Below, piece by piece: positions 11,977 to 23,480 of a stretch of DNA of 64,000 nucleotides. Numbering within the stretch: position 1 is the first letter of the stretch; each line of letters begins with the position of its first letter. This stretch comes from Vibrio ostreae (lineage in GTDB: Bacteria > Pseudomonadota > Gammaproteobacteria > Enterobacterales > Vibrionaceae), in assembly GCF_019226825.1 (NCBI RefSeq), contig NZ_CP076643.1, forward strand, positions 2,480,001 to 2,544,000, read 5' to 3'. The notes under the pieces were generated by a model. It saw only the letters and a list, made by a program, of their open reading frames with translations. It was not told the origin of the DNA and searched no databases. The position numbers were made by a program, and so were the translations under genes.

Positions 11977-13826
11977 AGGATATCTAATTTGTCCCAGATT
12001 TGGTCGATTTTTGCTACTAGTTTAGGATCCTTTTTAATCGGCGTCCCCCACTCACGTTCAACCTCTCCGGGATATTTGTTGGTGGCATCCAGGCACAGTT
12101 TCGAACTCTGCTGGTCGCAGGCCGGAATCCGTAACGTATCACGCGCCGGATCCATCCGGGTAGTAATAGCCCAGATAATGTCATGCCAGTCATGGATATT
12201 GACGTCTTCATCACACAGCACAACAAACTTGGCATCAACATAATCAGCAACGAAAGTTTGCAACGCATCTAATACGGCTCTGGACTGCCCCGCCATCTCT
12301 TTATACATAGAGACCAGCACAAAACGATTATCCGCTGAGGCTGGAAGATGAATATCGATGATTTGTGGATGCTGCTGTTTAAATGCCTGCAATGCCTCAG
12401 CCGGAATGTCACTTTTCTCTGCAGTGCTCACTGGCGCTGACATCGCCAGTTCCGCATCCCACTTAATCGTAGCATCCAGCCCCATTTTCGAACCCAGTCC
12501 GACCACAGGTGAGGCGAAATCGAGTGAATCAATCGGCGTATGCTCAATCATCAGAGTATCGCGCACCGGATCCATATGGGTGGTCATGGCCGCAATCACT
12601 TCGCTCCAGTCACGGGCATTGACCGACTCATCGCACACAATCACATATTTGGTGTACATAAACTGACGCAGGAAAGACCATACCCCCATCATCACCCGTT
12701 TGGCATGACCCGGATACTGCTTCTTCATAGTCACCACCGCCATACGGTAGGAGCATCCTTCCGGTGGCAGGTAGAAATCCTCAATTTCCGGGAACTGCTT
12801 TTGCAGAATCGGGACAAATACTTCGTTGAGTGCGACCCCTAATACCGCAGGTTCATCCGGCGGACGTCCAGTGTAGGTACTGTGATAAATCGGCTTTTGC
12901 CGCATGGTCACATGGGTGACCGTAAACACGCGGTGCCGCTCGACCTCATTGTAATAACCGGTGTGATCGCCATACGGACCTTCATCGGCAAACTCATTCG
13001 GGTCAATGTAACCTTCCAGCACAATTTCAGCGCTGGCCGGTACTTCCAAATCATTACTGATTGACTTGACGACTTCCGTTTTACTGCCGCGCAGCAAACC
13101 TGCAAACGCATATTCGGATAAGGTGTCCGGCACCGGTGTGACCGCGCCGAGAATAGTGGCCGGATCCGCTCCGAAAGCGACCGAAACCGGGAAAGGTTCA
13201 CCCGGGTTGGTTTCCATCCAGTCACGCAAATCCAGTGCACCGCCACGGTGAGCCAGCCAGCGCATGATGATTTTGTTCTTAGCAATTTTTTGCTGACGAT
13301 AAATACCGAGATTCTGGCGCTTTTTGTTTGGTCCGCGGGTCACAGTCAGGCCCCAGGTCAGCAACGGGGCGACATCATCAGCCCAGCAGCTCATGACCGG
13401 AATCTTATCCAGGTCCACCTCATCGCCCTGCCAGACTATCTGCTGGCAAGTCGCCTGACGCAGACGCTTGGCCGGCATATTGAGGACCTGTTTGAACACC
13501 GGCAGTTTATCCAGTGCGTCTTTAAAGCCACGTGGCGGCTCTGGCTCTTTAAGATAAGCGAGTAGTTTACCTACTTCACGCAGCTCTTTGGCATGACTGC
13601 GTCCCATCCCAATCGCGACCCGCTCCGGCGTACCAAACAAATTCGTCAGCACCGGGATATCGGAACCAATCGGATTTTCAAACAACAGAGCCGGACCGCC
13701 TGCGCGCAGCGTGCGATCGCTGATCTCTGTCATTTCATAATGAGGGTCAATCGGGTGAGTAATGCGTTTTAGCTGACCATGCTGCTCAAGATGGTCGAGA
13801 AATTCGCGTAAATCCTTAAAACTCAT
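11973..13826 (-). CDS. ubiD: 4-hydroxy-3-polyprenylbenzoate decarboxylase
   Basis: UbiD decarboxylates 3-octaprenyl-4-hydroxybenzoate in ubiquinone synthesis using prenylated FMN made by UbiX. The 617-residue protein starts with the family signature [19 protein letters not shown] and carries the prFMN/active-site region [19 protein letters not shown] and [15 protein letters not shown]. It is about 120 residues longer than the E. coli enzyme; the extra part lies in the C-terminal half, where the [20 protein letters not shown] segment echoes the earlier [20 protein letters not shown], which suggests an internal duplication. The first gene of a three-gene minus-strand unit with a ferredoxin and fre. 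Confidence 0.94.
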   Translation of the reverse strand: MSFKDLREFLDHLEQHGQLKRITHPIDPHYEMTEISDRTLRAGGPALLFENPIGSDIPVLTNLFGTPERVAIGMGRSHAKELREVGKLLAYLKEPEPPRGFKDALDKLPVFKQVLNMPAKRLRQATCQQIVWQGDEVDLDKIPVMSCWADDVAPLLTWGLTVTRGPNKKRQNLGIYRQQKIAKNKIIMRWLAHRGGALDLRDWMETNPGEPFPVSVAFGADPATILGAVTPVPDTLSEYAFAGLLRGSKTEVVKSISNDLEVPASAEIVLEGYIDPNEFADEGPYGDHTGYYNEVERHRVFTVTHVTMRQKPIYHSTYTGRPPDEPAVLGVALNEVFVPILQKQFPEIEDFYLPPEGCSYRMAVVTMKKQYPGHAKRVMMGVWSFLRQFMYTKYVIVCDESVNARDWSEVIAAMTTHMDPVRDTLMIEHTPIDSLDFASPVVGLGSKMGLDATIKWDAELAMSAPVSTAEKSDIPAEALQAFKQQHPQIIDIHLPASADNRFVLVSMYKEMAGQSRAVLDALQTFVADYVDAKFVVLCDEDVNIHDWHDIIWAITTRMDPARDTLRIPACDQQSSKLCLDATNKYPGEVEREWGTPIKKDPKLVAKIDQIWDKLDIL

Positions 13827-13865
13827 AGGGCTTCTGATGGCTGGTTAATCTGCAGGCAGTATAAC

Positions 13866-13893
13866 AAAAAGAGGGAGTTACGCTCCCCCTTTT
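13866..13893 (-). terminator. Terminator between the 332-residue gene and ubiD
   Basis: On the minus strand AAAAGGGGGAGC, a short loop and TCCCTCTTTTT form a hairpin with a T-tail, separating the upstream unknown gene from ubiD. Confidence 0.75.
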
Positions 13894-13957
13894 GCTGTAT
13901 AGAATCGTTATAAACAACGCCTTTGTCTGCACAGGTGTGCCCGGAAAACCGAAAACA

Positions 13958-14956
13958 TCACTGAGAAAGAACCTGTAAGATAGCGTGTCGCTTGACCTCA
14001 CGGTTATTGACCAGCAGATCGTTGAGCCACGATTGATAACCCTGCTCGGCCAATGCCTGTGCCACTATCGGCGCATCGTCGGCACGGCCGAGACGCGACA
14101 CCAGAAAAGCTTTCACTTCATCACTCATCGGATTGAGACGCGCCAGATCCTGCAAAGCCTGGGATTTCAGACGTGGATTACCCTCCGCCACCATCAGTTG
14201 CCCGATGGCAAATTCGTCACCCTGGCGGGCCAGACGGGCGAGGCGATCCAGCTCCTGCTCAATATAGAAGTCGGCGCGCATCAGCCATAACAGTTTGTAA
14301 ACCTGGGGATCTTCACTGACCTGTGCCAGACGCACCATCAAAGAGGAAGTGGGTAACCAACTGGTCACCGGGGCCTGAGTCAGCTGCTCTGTCAGCGCTT
14401 TGACCGCAGGCGGAGACAAATTGCCGAGCTCACGGATCAGCAGCGCTTCTCTGGCCTGAACCAGGTGTTCATGCCCGGATAGCCACTGCTGCAGGTTGAG
14501 TTCATAGCGCTCGGCTTTAAACACCAAATCCAGCACACGCTGATCCTGATTCCACTGCTTGATTAACCGGTTCGCAATGCTCTGGTAATCAAACGCCGGA
14601 ACCGAAAACTCGTAGCCCTCTCCTTTCTCCATGGTCTGATAGACCGGAACCGCCTGACGCTGCGATTCGATAAAATTGACCATATACGGTGTCAATACCA
14701 GTTGGCTCTGATCGAGATGCTGCAACAGCAGATAACGCACCGCTTCCTGTTGCGGCAGGGCCAGCCGTTGCAGAGCAAAATTCAACGCATCGACATCATC
14801 CTTCACCGCCATTTCGACCAGTTCCGCTACTTTCTGTTGCAGCTGGCTGTCTTGCAATAACTGCTCACGCTGCTGCGGGGAAATTTCCACCGCCCGGGCG
14901 GGCATCATACTGAGTGAAAAAGTAAGGAGAAGTGTGCACAACATTCCTTGTTGCAT
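13958..14956 (-). CDS. Uncharacterised exported helical-repeat protein
   Basis: A 332-residue protein with a clear signal peptide: hydrophobic core LLLTFSLSMM and likely cleavage after Ala22 (ARA/VEIS). No lipobox, so it is probably periplasmic. The mature part is rich in Leu, Gln and Ala and almost all helical, with spaced L-x-x-L-A-R-L and A-I-x-Q-L patterns (for instance ELDRLARLARQGDEFAIGQL) that look like HEAT-type alpha repeats. I recognise no enzymatic motif. It lies between ubiD and rho with its own terminator downstream, and is probably an ordinary chromosomal Vibrio gene of unknown role. Confidence 0.8.
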   Translation of the reverse strand: MQQGMLCTLLLTFSLSMMPARAVEISPQQREQLLQDSQLQQKVAELVEMAVKDDVDALNFALQRLALPQQEAVRYLLLQHLDQSQLVLTPYMVNFIESQRQAVPVYQTMEKGEGYEFSVPAFDYQSIANRLIKQWNQDQRVLDLVFKAERYELNLQQWLSGHEHLVQAREALLIRELGNLSPPAVKALTEQLTQAPVTSWLPTSSLMVRLAQVSEDPQVYKLLWLMRADFYIEQELDRLARLARQGDEFAIGQLMVAEGNPRLKSQALQDLARLNPMSDEVKAFLVSRLGRADDAPIVAQALAEQGYQSWLNDLLVNNREVKRHAILQVLSQ

Positions 14957-15014
14957 ATTAACCTCCTGTTAACATTTCAGCCATTGTCGATGCTTACTGG
15001 CCAGAATGCAAACA

Positions 15015-15043
15015 AAAACACCACCCATTGGGTGGTGTTTTTT
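15015..15043 (-). terminator. Terminator of rho
   Basis: CACCACCC, ATT, GGGTGGTG form a perfect 8-bp stem with A/T tails on both sides, 14 bp after the rho stop. It should act mainly for rho on the minus strand. Confidence 0.85.
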
Positions 15044-15056
15044 AACCTGTTGATTG

Positions 15057-16316
15057 TTATTGACGACGCATGGCGTCAAAGAACTCATCGTTGGTCTTGG
15101 TCATCGCCAGTTTGTCGATGAGGAACTCCATTGCGTCGGTTTCACCCATCGGGTGCACAATCTTACGTAGGATCCACATCTTCTGCAGCTCATCGGTTTT
15201 GGTCAGCAACTCTTCACGACGGGTACCTGAACGATTGAAGTCGATAGCAGGGAAAACACGTTTTTCTGCAATCTTACGATTCAGATGCAGTTCCATGTTA
15301 CCTGTACCCTTGAACTCTTCGTAGATCACCTCATCCATCTTCGAACCCGTATCCACCAGCGCAGTCGCGATGATAGTCAGGCTACCGCCCTCTTCAACAT
15401 TACGGGCCGCGCCAAAGAAACGCTTCGGACGGTGCAGTGCGTTGGCATCCACACCACCAGTCAGCACCTTACCTGATGAAGGTACCACGGTGTTGTAGGC
15501 ACGTGCCAGACGAGTGATAGAGTCAAGCAGGATAACGACGTCTTTCTTATGTTCAACCAGACGCTTGGCTTTTTCAATCACCATTTCTGCCACTTGTACG
15601 TGACGAGAAGCTGGTTCATCAAAAGTCGAAGCAATCACTTCACCTTTAACCAGACGCTGCATCTCGGTCACTTCTTCCGGACGTTCGTCAATCAGCAGTA
15701 CCATCAGCACACACTCAGGGTGGTTGCTGGCAATGCTCTGCGCGATGTTTTGCAGCAGCATGGTTTTACCCGCTTTCGGCGGAGCAACGATCAAGCCACG
15801 CTGACCTTTACCAATCGGCGCTGCCAAATCGAGTACGCGTGCGGTGATGTCTTCAGTCGAACCGTTACCACGCTCCATCACCATACGTTCGTTGGCGTGC
15901 AGCGGCGTTAAGTTTTCGAACAGGATCTTGTTACGGGCATTATCCGGTTTGTCGTCGTTAACTGTGTTCACTTTCAACAGTGCAAAGTAACGCTCGCCTT
16001 CTTTTGGCGGACGGATTTTGCCAGCTATTGAGTCACCGGTACGCAAGTTGAAACGACGAATCTGGCTTGGTGACACATAAATGTCGTCAGGACCGGCCAG
16101 ATATGAGCTGTCTGCACTGCGTAAGAAACCAAAACCGTCTTGAAGAATTTCCAAGACCCCGTCACCAAAAATATCTTCACCACTTTTCGCATGCGCTTTT
16201 AGGATGGCGAAAATGATGTCTTGTTTTCTCAGGCGCGCCAGGTTTTCAAGGCCCAGACTCTCACCAAGTTTCACAAGATCAGACACAGGTCTGTTCTTCA
16301 ATTCTGTTAGATTCAT
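15057..16316 (-). CDS. rho: Transcription termination factor Rho
   Basis: Rho is the hexameric RNA-dependent ATPase that ends transcription at unstructured C-rich RNA. The protein is 419 residues from ATG at 16316 ([14 protein letters not shown]), exactly the E. coli length. An upstream in-frame start would add eight residues (MTKQVSTT) and is less likely. Visible parts are the N-terminal helix bundle, the cold-shock-like RNA domain ([16 protein letters not shown] near 60-75), Walker [11 protein letters not shown] near 177-186, [13 protein letters not shown] and the Q/R loop area. The nearly 200-bp leader between rho and trxA fits the known autogenous attenuation of rho. Confidence 0.97.
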   Translation of the reverse strand: MNLTELKNRPVSDLVKLGESLGLENLARLRKQDIIFAILKAHAKSGEDIFGDGVLEILQDGFGFLRSADSSYLAGPDDIYVSPSQIRRFNLRTGDSIAGKIRPPKEGERYFALLKVNTVNDDKPDNARNKILFENLTPLHANERMVMERGNGSTEDITARVLDLAAPIGKGQRGLIVAPPKAGKTMLLQNIAQSIASNHPECVLMVLLIDERPEEVTEMQRLVKGEVIASTFDEPASRHVQVAEMVIEKAKRLVEHKKDVVILLDSITRLARAYNTVVPSSGKVLTGGVDANALHRPKRFFGAARNVEEGGSLTIIATALVDTGSKMDEVIYEEFKGTGNMELHLNRKIAEKRVFPAIDFNRSGTRREELLTKTDELQKMWILRKIVHPMGETDAMEFLIDKLAMTKTNDEFFDAMRRQ

Positions 16317-16469
16317 TGTGGTGGATACTTGTTTAGTCAAAATAGGATCTGTTTTTAAGTTAAGATGGATTTGGTCTCAGGATTGACCAAGAAGTGAACA
16401 TTTGTTTAATTAACGTGCGATAAACTAGCACTAAATATTAGCCTAGTCTAGAAAATGTTTTTTACCAAA

Positions 16470-16501
16470 AACAAAACCGCACATATTGCTATGTACGGTT
16501 T
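16470..16501 (-). terminator. Terminator of trxA
   Basis: On the minus strand AAACCGTACATAGC and GTGCGGTTTTG make an imperfect hairpin with a T-rich tail, just after the trxA stop. Confidence 0.7.
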
Positions 16502-16512
16502 GGGGCGTGTTT

Positions 16513-16839
16513 TTACAGGTTGGCGTCCAAGAATTCTTTCAGCTGAGTCTTAGATAGCGCACCAACTTTAGTTGCTGCAACGCTGCCGTCTTTGAACAGC
16601 AGAAGCGTTGGAATGCCACGAATACCGAACTTAGGTGGTGTACCAGCGTTGTGGTCAATGTTCAGTTTGCCGATAGTGAGTTTGCCTTCGTACTCTTCAG
16701 CGATTTCATCAAGAATAGGCGCAATCATCTTACAAGGACCACACCATTCTGCCCAAAAATCAACAAGAACAGGGCCTGCAGCTTTGATCACATCTGCTTC
16801 AAAACTATCGTCAGAAAGCTGCACAATTTTATCACTCAT
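16513..16839 (-). CDS. trxA: Thioredoxin 1
   Basis: Thioredoxin reduces protein disulfides in the cytoplasm, including ribonucleotide reductase, and is recharged by TrxB. The 108-residue protein from ATG at 16839 ([10 protein letters not shown]) carries WCGPC with Cys33 and Cys36, and the cis-proline loop RGIPTLLLF. The longer frame beginning MQPVQKNT would add 12 residues not found in this family, so the internal start is chosen. It lies upstream of rho on the same strand, as in E. coli, and diverges from rhlB across 111 bp. Confidence 0.96.
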   Translation of the reverse strand: MSDKIVQLSDDSFEADVIKAAGPVLVDFWAEWCGPCKMIAPILDEIAEEYEGKLTIGKLNIDHNAGTPPKFGIRGIPTLLLFKDGSVAATKVGALSKTQLKEFLDANL

Positions 16840-16950
16840 CTTCCACTCCAGTGTGTTTTTCTGAACTGGTTGCATACTAACCAGTAAATAGATGCTCTAT
16901 TGGAATGTATTTACTTCCGTATTGCAAGCCTAAGCTGATATTCTATACCT

Positions 16951-18303
<1,353 letters not shown>

Positions 18304-18310
18304 GCCGTCT

Positions 18311-19804
18311 ATGAGTCAAGCCGTCTCTTCACCGCTGTATGCGGCTATCGACCTCGGGTCGAACAGCTTTCACATGCTGATTGTGCGCCACATTGAGGGC
18401 AGCGTTCAGACCATGGCCAAAATCAAGCGTAAAGTTCGCCTGGCAGCTGGTCTGGACGAGCACAATGCGCTGAGCCAAGAAGCGATGCAACGTGGCTGGG
18501 ATTGCCTGAGCCTGTTTGCCGAACGTCTGCAGGATATTCCTGATGAGAATATCCGTATCGTCGGTACCGCGACTCTGCGTACCGCGACCAATGTGGATGC
18601 GTTTCTAGCCAGAGCCAATACCATTCTCGGCCATCCGATTGAAGTCATTTCGGGTGAGGAAGAAGCGGCGACCATCTATAAAGGTGTCGCCCATACCTCC
18701 GGAGGCATGGGACGTCGGCTGGTCGTTGATATCGGCGGCGCCAGCACAGAGCTGATTATCGGTGAAGGGTTTGAGGCAAAGGCACTGACCAGTTTGAAAA
18801 TGGGCTGTGTAACCTGGCTGGAGCGGCACTTTAAGGATCGCCAGCTCAACAGCACCAATTTCAATAACGCCATCCACGCGGCCAAGCAGATGCTGGAGCC
18901 AATCCTGGAGCAGTATACCGCTCTGGGCTGGGATGTGTGCGTCGGTGCCAGCGGTACTGTGCAGGCACTGCAGGAAATCATGCTGGCACAGGGGATGGAT
19001 GAAGTCATAACTTTAGCCAAACTGAAGCGACTGCAAAAGCAGGCCATGCTGTCGGACCATCTCGAAGAGCTGGAAATCGAAGGCCTGACTCTGGAACGTG
19101 CCCTGGTATTCCCAAGCGGTTTGTCGATTCTGATCGCGGTGTTTGAATCACTTAATATTGAAGCGATGACCCTGGCCGGTGGTGCGCTGCGTGAAGGGCT
19201 GGTGTATGAAATGGTCGCTGGCCTGCGCCAGGATGATATCCGAGCCCGCACCATCACCAGTGTACAGAGCCGTTACCAGCTGGATGAAACTTATGCCGAC
19301 CAGGTCGCCACTCTGGCCAGTAAACTGCTTGCGCAGTGCGGCGGCGATGAGTGGGTCGGTGAACCGCAGGCCGAGATGCTGCTGCGCAGTGTCGCCCAGT
19401 TACACGAAATCGGTTTGTCGATCGACTTTAAAAAAGGCGGCGAGCACAGTGCCTATCTGCTACAGCATCTTGATTTGCCCGGTTTTACCCGTGCCCAGAA
19501 ACACTACCTGGGGGAGCTGGCACGCCGTTACCGTGAGCAACTGACTTCACTGCCGGAGCAACATGCATTGTCGAGCAGTAGCAGTAAACGGGTGCTGCGC
19601 CTGTTCCGTCTCGCGGTCATCCTCAGCCATCGTCGTAACCCGGCGCTGGAGCCGGAGTTTGCCCTCAGTGCAGAAGGCGACAAACTGACCCTGAGTATCA
19701 GCAATGCGTGGCTGCAGGCCAACCCGCTGACGTATGCCGAACTGGAACTGGAGGCTAACCGCCAGACCGATATCGGCTGGCCATTGACCCTGCTTGCCAG
19801 CTAA
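18311..19804 (+). CDS. gppA: Guanosine pentaphosphate / exopolyphosphate phosphatase
   Basis: GppA hydrolyses pppGpp to ppGpp and also polyphosphate ends, adjusting the stringent alarmone pool. The 497-residue protein starts at ATG 18311 ([22 protein letters not shown]). The ASKHA-fold phosphate loop [13 protein letters not shown] (11-23) and the second loop [13 protein letters not shown] near residue 140 identify the Ppx/GppA family; the length with the C-terminal HD-like region fits GppA. The frame is open upstream to 18179 through the rhlB repeat, giving an Arg-Thr artefact that I reject as start. It ends in a strong terminator. Confidence 0.94.
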   Translation: MSQAVSSPLYAAIDLGSNSFHMLIVRHIEGSVQTMAKIKRKVRLAAGLDEHNALSQEAMQRGWDCLSLFAERLQDIPDENIRIVGTATLRTATNVDAFLARANTILGHPIEVISGEEEAATIYKGVAHTSGGMGRRLVVDIGGASTELIIGEGFEAKALTSLKMGCVTWLERHFKDRQLNSTNFNNAIHAAKQMLEPILEQYTALGWDVCVGASGTVQALQEIMLAQGMDEVITLAKLKRLQKQAMLSDHLEELEIEGLTLERALVFPSGLSILIAVFESLNIEAMTLAGGALREGLVYEMVAGLRQDDIRARTITSVQSRYQLDETYADQVATLASKLLAQCGGDEWVGEPQAEMLLRSVAQLHEIGLSIDFKKGGEHSAYLLQHLDLPGFTRAQKHYLGELARRYREQLTSLPEQHALSSSSSKRVLRLFRLAVILSHRRNPALEPEFALSAEGDKLTLSISNAWLQANPLTYAELELEANRQTDIGWPLTLLAS

Positions 19805-19838
19805 AGCAGCAAAAGGATCATGGCAACCCAAAAGCTCA

Positions 19839-19865
19839 AACGCCCTCTTGTGAGGGCGTTTTTTA
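19839..19865 (+). terminator. Terminator of gppA
   Basis: AACGCCCTC, TTG, TGAGGGCGTT with six T on the plus strand; it also serves as an end marker before the convergent sensor kinase gene. Confidence 0.88.
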
Positions 19866-19895
19866 TTGACGTTTAGTAACGAAATCATTGCGTGC

Positions 19896-22800
19896 TCATG
19901 CCACCCGATTGAGCAGCGCGCGCAGTTTAAGCGGCTTGACCGGTTTGGCGATGAAGCCAAAGCCGTTGGATTTAATCCCGTCGAGAATATCTTCACTGCG
20001 GTCAGCACTGATCACGATACCCTCAAAGCAGTCACCGAGACGCAGGCGACACTGCTGCAACACTTCCAGCCCGGTCCGGCCCTGATCGAGCCGGTAGTCC
20101 GACAACACCACATCCGGCACCCAGTGATTATCCAGCGCGCGCAGGCTGGTCACCAGATCGGTGGCAGTGCGCACTTCACAGCCCCAGCGTTCCAGCAGGT
20201 CACGCATCCCGACCAGAATGTCTTCCTCATTATCGACACACAGCACCCGCAATGAGAGCAGCTCAGGCACACTCTGCGGCGCGGCGCTAACCGGTGCCAC
20301 CGGATCGACCGGCACGGCTTTATCGAGCGTAATGGAAAAGACACTGCCCCGCCCTGGCCAGGAGCGCATCGAAATTTCATGCCCCAGCACATGGGCAATG
20401 CCTTTCGAAATCGCCAGCCCCAATCCCAGCCCCTGCTCGGAGCGCACCTGCCCGCCACGGTTGAACTCTTCAAAAATCTCCTGCTGTTTATCCTCTTCGA
20501 TACCAATACCGTTATCCCACACATCGATTCGCACCTGGTCACCCAGATTACGTACCCCGAGCAGCACTTTGCCATGCGGGTTATAGCGAAACGCGTTGGT
20601 AAGGAAGTTCTGCACCACGCGGCGCAGCAGTTTCGGATCTGAGCGGACGTATAAAGAAGACGGCACCATAGCGAAGGTAACGCCCTGCTGACGCGCCAGT
20701 GCACTAAATTCGGCATTGAGATTAGCCAGCACATCTTTAATGGCAAAACTTTGCGGATGAATTTCCAGCTTGCCGGACTCAAGGCGCGAGATATCGAGCA
20801 GGTCACCAATCAAATCTTCCGCCGCACTGAGCGCACTTTCGATATGGTGGGATAGGCGACGGGCCTCATCATCTTTAGCCACTTCCGCCAGAGAAGAGGC
20901 AAACAGACGCGCCGCATTGAGCGGTTGCATCAGATCGTGGCTGACCGCGGCCAGGAAGCGGGACTTAGAACGTGACTCGAGCTCTGAACGCTGGGTTGCC
21001 GAGACCAGTTGCTGGTTGAGTTTTTCCAGCTCACGGGTGCGATCCAGCACGCGCTCTTCCAGAGTTTCGTTGGCTTCTTTCAATGCCTGCTCGGCATCGC
21101 GGAATACCGTGATGTCGGTAAAGCTCATCACAAACCCACCGCCCGGCATCGGGTTACCCTGCACTTCAATCACCCGCCCGTCAGGACGAACCCGCGATGA
21201 AGTGTGTCGGGTGCCCTGTTCGAGGTGATACACCCGGCGCCGCACATGATCTTCCGGGTCACCCGGACCACATAAGCCTTGCTCGGCATTATGGCGAATC
21301 ACATCGGCAATCGGTCTCCCGACCTGAATCAGGCCGAGCGGAAAATCGAACAACTCAAGATAACGCTGGTTCCAGGCTACCAGCCGCAGTTGTTTATCCA
21401 CCACCGCAATACCCTGCCCGATATGCTCAATCGCGCCCTGCAACAGGCCGCGACTAAAGTCGTACAGCTCGGAGGCTTCATCAACAATCGTCGCGACCTC
21501 TTCCAGCTGCATATTGCGCCCCTGCAACGCCGAGGTCAGCACCAGCTTGGCCGACGACGCGCCGAATACCCCGGCCAGCACCCGCTCGGTATGACGAATC
21601 AGAGTGGACGGAGCCTGCTGATTAGGCATCAGGGTTTCTCGCTGCTGACTCCAATACTGACTGAACGCACTGCGCACCCGCGAGCGCCCAACAAAGCGTG
21701 AAGCCAGCATTTCCAGCTCGGCCACCGTTACCCGGCTCTGATACAGGCTCATATTCTCGTTTTCCGGCAGCGGTGTACCAACAAACGCCGCCGACTGCAA
21801 ACGTTCACTCAGGCTGCAGCGGGTCACCATTGAGACCAGCACATAACATAGCGCATTGACACTGACACTGAGCAACATACCCCAGTCAGCACTTTTCAGA
21901 CCGAGACTGGCAATAACCTCAGGCGGAGTAATCAACCACAGCAGCACGTTACTCTGCTCATCACCGGCCAACATATTCGTGGCAGTCATCAGGGTCACCA
22001 GCCACAGGGTAAAACCGACTGCCAGACCGACATACACCCCTTTACGATTGCCTTCACGCCAGTACATGCCGCCGATCAGCGCCGGCGCGAACTGAGTAAT
22101 GGCAGAAAAAGAGAGAAAGCCTATCGCCGACAGGGACGGAATCGCATCCAGTGCCAGATAGAATCCCCATGCGCCCATCAGCAGCGCGAAGATCAGGCTG
22201 CGTCGGATCACCACCAGCAGGCCGGAGAAATGGCGATGATTACGCTGCGCCAGGCGCATACGGCGCAGCAGCAGCGGCATCACCAGATCGTTGGAGACCA
22301 TAATCGCGAGCGCGATGGTCGAGACGATGACCATGCCGGAAGCGGCCGAGGTGCCGCCGAGAAACGCCAGCAGAGCAATGTCTTCCGCCCCGACCGACAT
22401 CGGTAAACTGATGACAAAGGTATCGGCCGAGGTACCACTGAGCATGCTCTGGCCAATCCAGGCAATCGGCAGCACAAAAATACCCATCAGGATCAGATAA
22501 AGCGGAAACAGCCAGCGCGCGGTATGCAGATCCTGGGCGCGCTCATTCTCCACCACCATGGTATGGAACTGACGCGGCAGACAGATGATTGCCATCATGG
22601 TCAGCAGCGTGTGCACCAGCAGCGTCGGCCAGTTCGGTGACTGATAAGTACTGCGCGCGGTTTCGAGCAGGTTTATGCTGTCACTGCGCAGCGCCAGAAA
22701 CACGATGAACAGCCCGACCACCAGAAACGCGACCAGCTTAACGATCGACTCAAACGCTATCGCCATCATCATGCCGCGGTGATGTTCAGTGTTATCGATA

Positions 22801-23330
22801 TGGCGGGTACCGAACAACATGGTAAACAACGCCAGCGCCAGGACCACAAACCAGGAGACATTGATGTCCTGGTAACCAAATTCGGTGCGCAGATCGGGCG
22901 CGACAATATTGAGCCCCATGGTGATCCCGCGCAACTGCAACGCGATATAGGGCAGAATCCCGGCCACCGCAATCAGGGTTACCAACACCGCCAGGCCCTG
23001 GGATTTACCATAACGGGCACCGATAAAATCGGCAATTGAGGTAATGTGCTCACGCTTGGCGATAAGGATCAGGCGGGCCAGAATGCGCCAGCCAAAGGCA
23101 AACACCAGGATCGGCGCAATATAAATAGGCAGGAACGACCAGGGATTGGCACTGGCCTGACCGACCGTACCGTAAAAGGTCCAGGACGAACAATAGACCG
23201 CTATCGACAGGCTGTAGATCCACGGCCGCCATTTGGCCAGCCAGTTTGTCTGCCGATCGCCGTACCAGGCAATCAGAAACAACACCCCGAGGTACATAAG
23301 CGATACCGGTATCACCAACCATCCTTGCAT
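19896..23330 (-). CDS. crbS: SSF-fused hybrid sensor histidine kinase (CrbS-like)
   Basis: A 1,144-residue membrane sensor. Residues 1 to about 500 form a sodium:solute symporter-like domain with about 13 membrane segments, starting MQGWLVIPVSLMYLGVLF. A PAS region follows (IGQGIAVVDKQLRLVAWNQR), then a coiled coil, HisKA with phospho-acceptor His798 in SHDLMQPLN, HATPase_c with NFLTNAFRYNP and GLGLAISKG, and a C-terminal receiver with Asp1078 in LSDYRLDQG. This layout and linkage to acs match V. cholerae CrbS, which with CrbR switches on acetate use. No response regulator gene is adjacent here. A clear ribosome site, AAGGAT, precedes the ATG. The name is by architecture and synteny, not by alignment. 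Confidence 0.85.
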   Translation of the reverse strand: MQGWLVIPVSLMYLGVLFLIAWYGDRQTNWLAKWRPWIYSLSIAVYCSSWTFYGTVGQASANPWSFLPIYIAPILVFAFGWRILARLILIAKREHITSIADFIGARYGKSQGLAVLVTLIAVAGILPYIALQLRGITMGLNIVAPDLRTEFGYQDINVSWFVVLALALFTMLFGTRHIDNTEHHRGMMMAIAFESIVKLVAFLVVGLFIVFLALRSDSINLLETARSTYQSPNWPTLLVHTLLTMMAIICLPRQFHTMVVENERAQDLHTARWLFPLYLILMGIFVLPIAWIGQSMLSGTSADTFVISLPMSVGAEDIALLAFLGGTSAASGMVIVSTIALAIMVSNDLVMPLLLRRMRLAQRNHRHFSGLLVVIRRSLIFALLMGAWGFYLALDAIPSLSAIGFLSFSAITQFAPALIGGMYWREGNRKGVYVGLAVGFTLWLVTLMTATNMLAGDEQSNVLLWLITPPEVIASLGLKSADWGMLLSVSVNALCYVLVSMVTRCSLSERLQSAAFVGTPLPENENMSLYQSRVTVAELEMLASRFVGRSRVRSAFSQYWSQQRETLMPNQQAPSTLIRHTERVLAGVFGASSAKLVLTSALQGRNMQLEEVATIVDEASELYDFSRGLLQGAIEHIGQGIAVVDKQLRLVAWNQRYLELFDFPLGLIQVGRPIADVIRHNAEQGLCGPGDPEDHVRRRVYHLEQGTRHTSSRVRPDGRVIEVQGNPMPGGGFVMSFTDITVFRDAEQALKEANETLEERVLDRTRELEKLNQQLVSATQRSELESRSKSRFLAAVSHDLMQPLNAARLFASSLAEVAKDDEARRLSHHIESALSAAEDLIGDLLDISRLESGKLEIHPQSFAIKDVLANLNAEFSALARQQGVTFAMVPSSLYVRSDPKLLRRVVQNFLTNAFRYNPHGKVLLGVRNLGDQVRIDVWDNGIGIEEDKQQEIFEEFNRGGQVRSEQGLGLGLAISKGIAHVLGHEISMRSWPGRGSVFSITLDKAVPVDPVAPVSAAPQSVPELLSLRVLCVDNEEDILVGMRDLLERWGCEVRTATDLVTSLRALDNHWVPDVVLSDYRLDQGRTGLEVLQQCRLRLGDCFEGIVISADRSEDILDGIKSNGFGFIAKPVKPLKLRALLNRVA

Positions 23331-23480
23331 TTGTTATCCTTGTTTTCGCAATCCAGCCACAAAAAAGCCCTGCGCTCCGGCAAGGCTTTTATTAAACAAA
23401 GGATAACGGATCAGCTCAATCACGCTGCATGAAATCTGTGCATCAGACTCCGCTTTCTGCCGTTAACCCTAACTATGGCT

